A DNA stretch of 64,000 bases from JAPHTQ01 sp050302275. GTDB lineage: Bacteria > Pseudomonadota > Gammaproteobacteria > Thiohalomonadales > Thiohalomonadaceae. A model generated the notes under the pieces. It did no database searches. It was not told the DNA's origin and saw only the letters and a list, made by a program, of their open reading frames with translations. The stretch spans positions 11,328 through 75,327 of the forward strand of contig JBNLAT010000010.1 of the NCBI GenBank assembly GCA_050302275.1, in the 5' to 3' direction. Below are positions 59,430 through 64,000 of this stretch, in pieces. Positions within the stretch are counted from its first letter, which is position 1. The number at the start of each line of letters is the position of its first letter. Position numbers and translations under genes: made by a program.

Positions 59430-60908
59430 ATGGTTGTCTCTTCAAGATCGAACTGGTTTGGCAATATCCGCGGCGACGTGCTCGCCGGTCTGGTCGTAGC
59501 ACTGGCGCTTATCCCCGAGGCGATCGCCTTCTCCATTATCGCCGGGGTTGATCCGAAGGTCGGCCTTTACGCCTCCTTCTGTATTGCGGTGGTCACGGCC
59601 TTTGTCGGCGGACGACCGGGGATGATCTCTGCGGCCACCGGGGCGATGGCACTGTTGATGGTCACTCTGGTGAAAGACCACGGGCTGCAATACCTGCTGG
59701 CGGCAACCCTGCTCACCGGGGTGCTGCAGATCGGCGCCGGTTACCTCAAGCTCGGTTCACTGATGCGCTTCGTCTCCCGCTCGGTGGTCACTGGTTTCGT
59801 TAATGCCCTGGCGATCCTGATCTTCATGGCCCAGTTACCGGAGCTTATCGGCGTAACCTGGCATGTTTACGCCATGACCGCTGCCGGTCTGGCGATTATC
59901 TACCTCTTTCCCTATATCACCCGCGCTGTGCCATCGCCGCTGGTCACTATTATCTCCCTGACCATCGTCTCCATCTGGCTGGGACTGGATATCCACACCG
60001 TGGGCGACATGGGCGAACTGCCCGATACCCTGCCGGTGTTCCTGCTGCCAGAAGTGCCGTTCAACTTTGAAACCCTGGCGATCATCTTCCCCTATTCGAT
60101 CTCCATGGCTATTGTCGGTCTGCTGGAGTCACTGATGACCGCCACCATCGTCGATGACCTGACCGATACACCCAGCGACAAGAACCGCGAGTGTAAGGGG
60201 CAGGGCGTGGCCAATATCGCTGCTGGTATGCTCGGCGGTATGGCGGGTTGCGCCATGATCGGTCAGTCAGTGATTAACGTGAAGTCTGGCGGTCGTGGCC
60301 GTCTCTCCACTCTGACCGCCGGCGTCTTCCTGCTGATCATGGTGGTCTTCCTCGGCGACTGGGTGGCGCAGATCCCGATGGCGGCGTTGGTCGCAGTCAT
60401 GATCATGGTCTCCATCGGTACCTTCAGTTGGGAATCGTTGCGTAACCTGAAAAAACATCCACTGAGCACCAACATCGTCATGATCTCTACCGTGGTAGTG
60501 GTTGTCGCTACGCACAATCTTGCCTACGGTGTCTTCTTCGGTGTGCTGCTGGCAGCGATGTTCTTCGCCAACAAGGTCGGCCAGTACAAATACGTGGTGT
60601 CGAAGATCAGTGATGACGGTTCTACCCGCAGTTATCAGGTTGTGGGCCAGGTCTTCTTTGCCTCCGCCGACAAGTTTGTGGAATTCTTCGACTTCAAAGA
60701 GGCGGTGGACAAGGTGGTGATCGATCTCACCCAGGCCCATTTCTGGGATATCACTGCCGTCGCCGCGCTGGATAAGGTGGTGCTCAAGTTTCGCCGTGAG
60801 GGTACCGAGGTTGAAGTCATCGGCCTCAACGCAGCCAGCGCGACCATCGTTGATAAGTTTGCCGTACACGACAAACCCGATGCAGTAGCGGAACTGATGG
60901 GTCACTGA
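59430..60908 (+). CDS. SulP family anion transporter with STAS domain
   Basis: 492 residues. The SulP membrane core (about 10-385) begins with DVLAGLVVALALIPEAIAFSIIAGV and includes the GLLESLMTA and GCAMIGQSVINVKSGGRGRLS segments. A C-terminal STAS domain follows (about 400-490, VVIDLTQAHFWDITAVAALDKV). SulP proteins carry sulfate, bicarbonate or related anions with sodium or protons. The ion is not decidable from sequence. The coupled stress-protein gene is 16 bp downstream. Confidence 0.9.
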   Translation: MVVSSRSNWFGNIRGDVLAGLVVALALIPEAIAFSIIAGVDPKVGLYASFCIAVVTAFVGGRPGMISAATGAMALLMVTLVKDHGLQYLLAATLLTGVLQIGAGYLKLGSLMRFVSRSVVTGFVNALAILIFMAQLPELIGVTWHVYAMTAAGLAIIYLFPYITRAVPSPLVTIISLTIVSIWLGLDIHTVGDMGELPDTLPVFLLPEVPFNFETLAIIFPYSISMAIVGLLESLMTATIVDDLTDTPSDKNRECKGQGVANIAAGMLGGMAGCAMIGQSVINVKSGGRGRLSTLTAGVFLLIMVVFLGDWVAQIPMAALVAVMIMVSIGTFSWESLRNLKKHPLSTNIVMISTVVVVVATHNLAYGVFFGVLLAAMFFANKVGQYKYVVSKISDDGSTRSYQVVGQVFFASADKFVEFFDFKEAVDKVVIDLTQAHFWDITAVAALDKVVLKFRREGTEVEVIGLNAASATIVDKFAVHDKPDAVAELMGH

Positions 60909-60923
60909 CCCGGGAGAATAATA

Positions 60924-61766
60924 ATGACGAATGTAATCGCCTGTATCGACGGTACCGACGTTTCGGCAGCGGTCTGCGACTATGCTTCCTGGGCCAGTCT
61001 GCGTATGGATGCCCCGCTGGAATTTCTGCACGTGCTGGAAAAGAGTGAATACCCGGCGGAGACCAACCTGAGCGGCAGTATCGGCCTGGGTAGTCGCGAA
61101 GCGCTGCTGGACGAGTTGACCGAGCTAGATGAGAAGCGTGGCAAGCTGGCGCTGGAGCAGGGCAAGCTAATGCTCGAGGCGGCGACCAACATCGCCATCT
61201 CTAACGGCATCGGCTGCCCCACCACTCTGCAACGTCACGGTAGCCTGGTTGAAACCCTAAGCGAAATGGAAGATTCAATCCGTCTACTGGTGATGGGTAA
61301 GCACGATGAAAATCTGGGTGCCCATGTCGGCAGTCGTCTGGAGAGCGTGGTACGCACCATGCACCGCCCAATTCTGATCACCACGGCCGAGTACAATGTA
61401 CCGCAAAGCGTGATGATCGCCTTCGACGGTAGCGCCACCACCCGCAAAGGTGTGGAGATGGTCGCAGGGAGTCCGCTGTTTAGTGGTCTTCCCTGTCATC
61501 TGGTGATGGTCGGTGCCGATAACGAAACCCATCGTGAACAGTTGGACTGGGCACGCCGCACCCTTGAGGATGCCGGTTTCGAAGCACCTGCGGAGATTAT
61601 CAACGGTGAGGTGGAACGGGTGCTTTGCGACTACCGTGCCGAACACAATATCGACATGCTCATCATGGGCGCTTACGGCCACTCGGTGATTCGTCGCTTC
61701 CTGGTCGGCAGCACCACTACCAGCGTGATGCGTAATGCCTCAGTGCCGGTGTTGTTGCTGCGCTAG
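60924..61766 (+). CDS. Tandem universal stress protein
   Basis: 280 residues made of two UspA domains (about 1-145 and 153-280). The second has the ATP-binding loop GAYGHSVIRRFLVGSTTTSVMRNASVPVLLL; the first has a weaker version (GKHDENLGAHVGSRLESVVRTMHRPILI). It follows the SulP gene by 16 bp with a GGGAGAA SD. A SulP-Usp pair suggests regulation of anion uptake by ATP state, by inference. Confidence 0.9.
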   Translation: MTNVIACIDGTDVSAAVCDYASWASLRMDAPLEFLHVLEKSEYPAETNLSGSIGLGSREALLDELTELDEKRGKLALEQGKLMLEAATNIAISNGIGCPTTLQRHGSLVETLSEMEDSIRLLVMGKHDENLGAHVGSRLESVVRTMHRPILITTAEYNVPQSVMIAFDGSATTRKGVEMVAGSPLFSGLPCHLVMVGADNETHREQLDWARRTLEDAGFEAPAEIINGEVERVLCDYRAEHNIDMLIMGAYGHSVIRRFLVGSTTTSVMRNASVPVLLLR

Positions 61767-61875
61767 TCGGTGTGCCTAGTTATATGGGCGCGACATTTCT
61801 GTTGACGGTCCACATTTAGCTCACCGTATAGTGCTTAGTTTGGAAGACTCTAATGTTGTGCTTCAATTATAGGCA

Positions 61876-62514
61876 TTATTTTACGGTTGGATTTTGCAGA
61901 GAATACGAGTTGCCGAACATCTGTGAAGTGAATAGCCTGTATTGAACGGGGATTTCTCTTACAAATGGATATTGCTCTCTGAAACCCTCGATGTATCGTT
62001 CAAAGTCATCCCGTCCTTCGATGTAATATCTCCACAAAAATGGTTCTGCGGCACAATCTAACCCAAAATGACCTAAATAAACGATTTCTCCCGGATTTAC
62101 ATTGAATGAGCCTCCGATAGGTTTACTGTCCTTTACTAGGTTGTCTTTATCTCCTTTGATATGGAATATGTTGTTTACAGAACTTGTAACCTTTACATCA
62201 AAGGTGGTCAGGAAATATTTGCCGGGTGGAACGATGTATGCGTAAGGAATAAATACATTTTTTGAAAAAATGGAACTAGGCTTAAGTTCCAGCGATGTTC
62301 CACCGGATTTACCGATCTGTGAGAAAGTAAGCGCTTGAAGCTGAGCATTCTCAAATTGACCACAATCCCATGTTTGCCCCCAGTTTACTTGGAGTACGAT
62401 AACTCCGAGTTCAGTTTTATAGGTGTCTTTGCTGAGGGCTGTTGGTTCTATTGCGGCGACAAATGATGGTAGTACTGCTAGAGCTGTTATTACATGCCGT
62501 GTATGTCTGAACAT
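61876..62514 (-). CDS. Orphan secreted protein, AT-rich gene
   Basis: 212 residues with a signal peptide (about 1-21, VITALAVLPSFVAA). The mature part looks beta-rich, with FIPYAYIVPPGKYFLTTFDVKV and a GGSFNVNPGEIVYLGHF segment; this spacing resembles small lipocalin- or DUF-type periplasmic domains, but I do not recognise the family. Two cysteines (DCGQF and LDCAAE) could form a disulfide. AGGAG lies 8 nt before the ATG. Base composition is visibly more AT-rich than its neighbours, so recent transfer is possible. Confidence 0.7.
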   Translation of the reverse strand: MFRHTRHVITALAVLPSFVAAIEPTALSKDTYKTELGVIVLQVNWGQTWDCGQFENAQLQALTFSQIGKSGGTSLELKPSSIFSKNVFIPYAYIVPPGKYFLTTFDVKVTSSVNNIFHIKGDKDNLVKDSKPIGGSFNVNPGEIVYLGHFGLDCAAEPFLWRYYIEGRDDFERYIEGFREQYPFVREIPVQYRLFTSQMFGNSYSLQNPTVK

Positions 62515-62560
62515 TCCATATCTCCTGCGATGTATTACGTCCTATTAAAAGGCTGGCATC

Positions 62561-63685
62561 CTATATTTTACCCGAATAGTGAATGCCGTACTTGGCCAGG
62601 TATTCGATCACCGCGGCCTTGTCGCCACTGAAGGTGATGACTTTCTTGTTCTGTTTGATCTGGTAGTCGTACATCGGGTCGTAGTAGCCACCGAGTAGTT
62701 CGCCGATCCACGCCTTATGCTGTTCGGTGTTACCCGTAGCGCGCTGCACTTCGATGGCTGCGCTCATCAGTCGTCGTAACTCTTCGTGACGGGTTCCACC
62801 CAGGCGCTTCTGAATTTTATCCAGGCTGCCGAGCAGATACGTGGCCCACTTCTCGAAACCCTGTTCCTTACCGTAGACATCCAGGTGTTCTGCCAATGCT
62901 TCGTGGATATATTCGGCGTGGGTGATCTCCACTCGTTCTTCCAACGTCGCTTCCAGGATCACCAGCGGCGATTCACGGAAGTGATCGCGGATCGCATCGG
63001 GAATAAAGCAGGAACCGACGTTGCGGTGTTCGTCTTCCACCACAAATGTCGGATTGCCGTTGGCGCGAATCTTCAGTAGTTCTATGGAGAGGGCGTTCTC
63101 GAAACTGATCTGCCGCGGTTGCGGTGTAGCGTGGGGACCGAAAGCGGAACCACGATGCCAGGCCAGTTTTTCCAGGTCGACCATCGGTGATAACTGACGC
63201 AGCAAAACCGTCTTGCCGGTGCCAGTACGTCCGCCGAGTACGATGGGATGAACCTCTTTGGCACTCGCTTCCAGTTCGTCGATAAGGAAGCGGCGCATCG
63301 CCTTGTAGCCGCCCTTGACCCGCGGGTAGCGAATGCCGGTCGCCTCGAACAACCACTGCTGGCTGATCTTCGAACGCATGCCGCCGCGGAAACAGTAGAG
63401 AACGCCTTCGGGATGCTCTTCGGCGAAACGTTTCCACTCGGCAACACGGGTTGCTTTCTTTTCGCCGTGGACCAGTTCATGGCCCAGCTCTACTGCCGCG
63501 TCCTGCCCCAGTTCCTTGTACTGGATACCGATCTGCTCGCGCTCGGCGTTATCGATCAGCGGGCGGTTTTGCGTATGCGGAAACGCCCCCTGTTCGAACT
63601 CCACCGGTGCGCGCACGTCGAGCAGCGGCACATCCTGTAGAAACAGGCTGCGCAGGTCTTCGATTTGCGGCAGTTCTTCCGTCAT
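62561..63685 (-). CDS. selU: tRNA 2-selenouridine synthase SelU (MnmH)
   Basis: 374 residues. An N-terminal rhodanese domain with catalytic C98 in LYCFRGGMRS is followed by a P-loop domain (GRTGTGKT, 152-159). It replaces sulfur by selenium in the wobble 2-thiouridine of Lys, Glu and Gln tRNAs through a geranylated intermediate. The ATG shares one base with the selD stop (TAATG), so the two are coupled. Confidence 0.95.
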   Translation of the reverse strand: MTEELPQIEDLRSLFLQDVPLLDVRAPVEFEQGAFPHTQNRPLIDNAEREQIGIQYKELGQDAAVELGHELVHGEKKATRVAEWKRFAEEHPEGVLYCFRGGMRSKISQQWLFEATGIRYPRVKGGYKAMRRFLIDELEASAKEVHPIVLGGRTGTGKTVLLRQLSPMVDLEKLAWHRGSAFGPHATPQPRQISFENALSIELLKIRANGNPTFVVEDEHRNVGSCFIPDAIRDHFRESPLVILEATLEERVEITHAEYIHEALAEHLDVYGKEQGFEKWATYLLGSLDKIQKRLGGTRHEELRRLMSAAIEVQRATGNTEQHKAWIGELLGGYYDPMYDYQIKQNKKVITFSGDKAAVIEYLAKYGIHYSGKI

Positions 63686-64000
63686 TAGATTATTGTGATC
63701 AGCGGGCTATCGTCGGTGGGCAGCAGACGACCGATCGGTTTCAGATCCATTCCCGCCTCACGGGTGATGGCAAGGAACGCCTCATCGGCACCGGGTGCTA
63801 CCGCCACCAGCAGACCACCGGAGGTTTGCGGATCGCAAAGCAGTTGCCGTTTCGCTTCTTCCACCGGGCCGACCTTGTGGCCGTAGCTGTCGAAGTTACG
63901 TTGTGCGCCGCCGGGCGAGCAGCCCATCGCCAGATACTCTTCCACGTGCGGCAGTTTCGGCACTACCGCGTATTCGATTTCGGCACGTACGCCGCTGCCT
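63685..64000 (-). CDS. selD: Selenide, water dikinase SelD, C-terminal part
   Basis: The frame runs off the right edge; 104 codons plus the stop are present. The segment EIEYAVVPKLPHVEEYLAMGCSPGGAQRN, then LLCDPQTSGGLLVAV, is characteristic of the SelD C-terminal domain. SelD makes selenophosphate, which SelU uses. The N-terminal catalytic Cys or Sec region lies outside the window. Confidence 0.93.
   Translation of the reverse strand, partial: GSGVRAEIEYAVVPKLPHVEEYLAMGCSPGGAQRNFDSYGHKVGPVEEAKRQLLCDPQTSGGLLVAVAPGADEAFLAITREAGMDLKPIGRLLPTDDSPLITII

Noticed and set aside
1..64000. tRNA, rRNA, CRISPR, insertion sequence or prophage
   Set aside because: No T-loop with acceptor stem pattern, rRNA core sequence, regular spacer array, transposase motif or integrase was seen on either strand; a dedicated RNA search was not possible here.

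Overview
The window reads as the chromosome of a gammaproteobacterium with a respiratory, probably chemolithotrophic, life style. This is inferred from gene content: complete System I cytochrome c maturation, the pepA-holC-valS order, a single-chain 1297-residue PurL, LptF/LptG, RsuA and a selD-selU pair. Multihaem cytochromes, a SulP transporter and a Crp/Fnr regulator point to versatile redox metabolism. No rRNA, tRNA, CRISPR array, insertion sequence or prophage was seen. Most of the window is GC-rich; the gene at 61.9-62.5 kb and, more mildly, the block at 51-57 kb look AT-richer by eye.

Layout. 0-0.3 kb: the tail of an SBBP-repeat protein. 0.5-7.5 kb (minus): a full ccmABCDEFGHI set, including a 55-codon ccmD. 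7.6-13.2 kb (minus): an envelope electron-transfer cluster made of a membrane protein with paired histidines, a 21-haem cytochrome, a 12-haem cytochrome and an outer-membrane barrel. Divergent from it (13.5-16.8 kb, plus) are a membrane-anchored 2x[4Fe-4S] flavoprotein and a Sel1/ankyrin protein. The intergenic region holds two copies of an ATTAA-N7-TTAAT palindrome. With ccm alongside, 0.5-16.8 kb looks like one functional island that makes and uses about 33 haems; I regard it as the main candidate for a little-described system.

17-23.7 kb: a YadGH-type ABC exporter, an M48 protease, a PreP-like M16 peptidase and a TatD-type hydrolase. 23.8-26.7 kb: a secreted 22-residue-repeat protein, then an ECF sigma operon (sigma with a probable CTG start, DUF3619-like membrane protein, small secreted protein, DUF3106 protein, barrel protein). 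26.7-34.8 kb: an MFS transporter, DUF3999, a degenerate class III cyclase, tcdA, DUF523/DUF1722, rsuA, a Crp/Fnr regulator, DUF2892 and a Q-rich EF-hand protein. 35-36.5 kb: DUF1697 and a TIR-like nucleotide-binding protein, a possible defence effector. 36.7-50.8 kb: housekeeping (valS, holC, pepA, lptFG, purL) plus a membrane PHP protein and an RDD protein.

51-56.7 kb: a four-gene operon (transglutaminase-like/7TM protein, ATP-grasp ligase, TPR protein, outer-membrane barrel) that spans the envelope and resembles a peptide-ligation or surface-modification system; it is the second main candidate. 57-61.8 kb: an SCO protein paired with a chemoreceptor that has a histidine-rich membrane sensor, then SulP and a tandem universal stress protein. 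61.9-64 kb (minus): an orphan secreted protein, then selU and the 3' end of selD.
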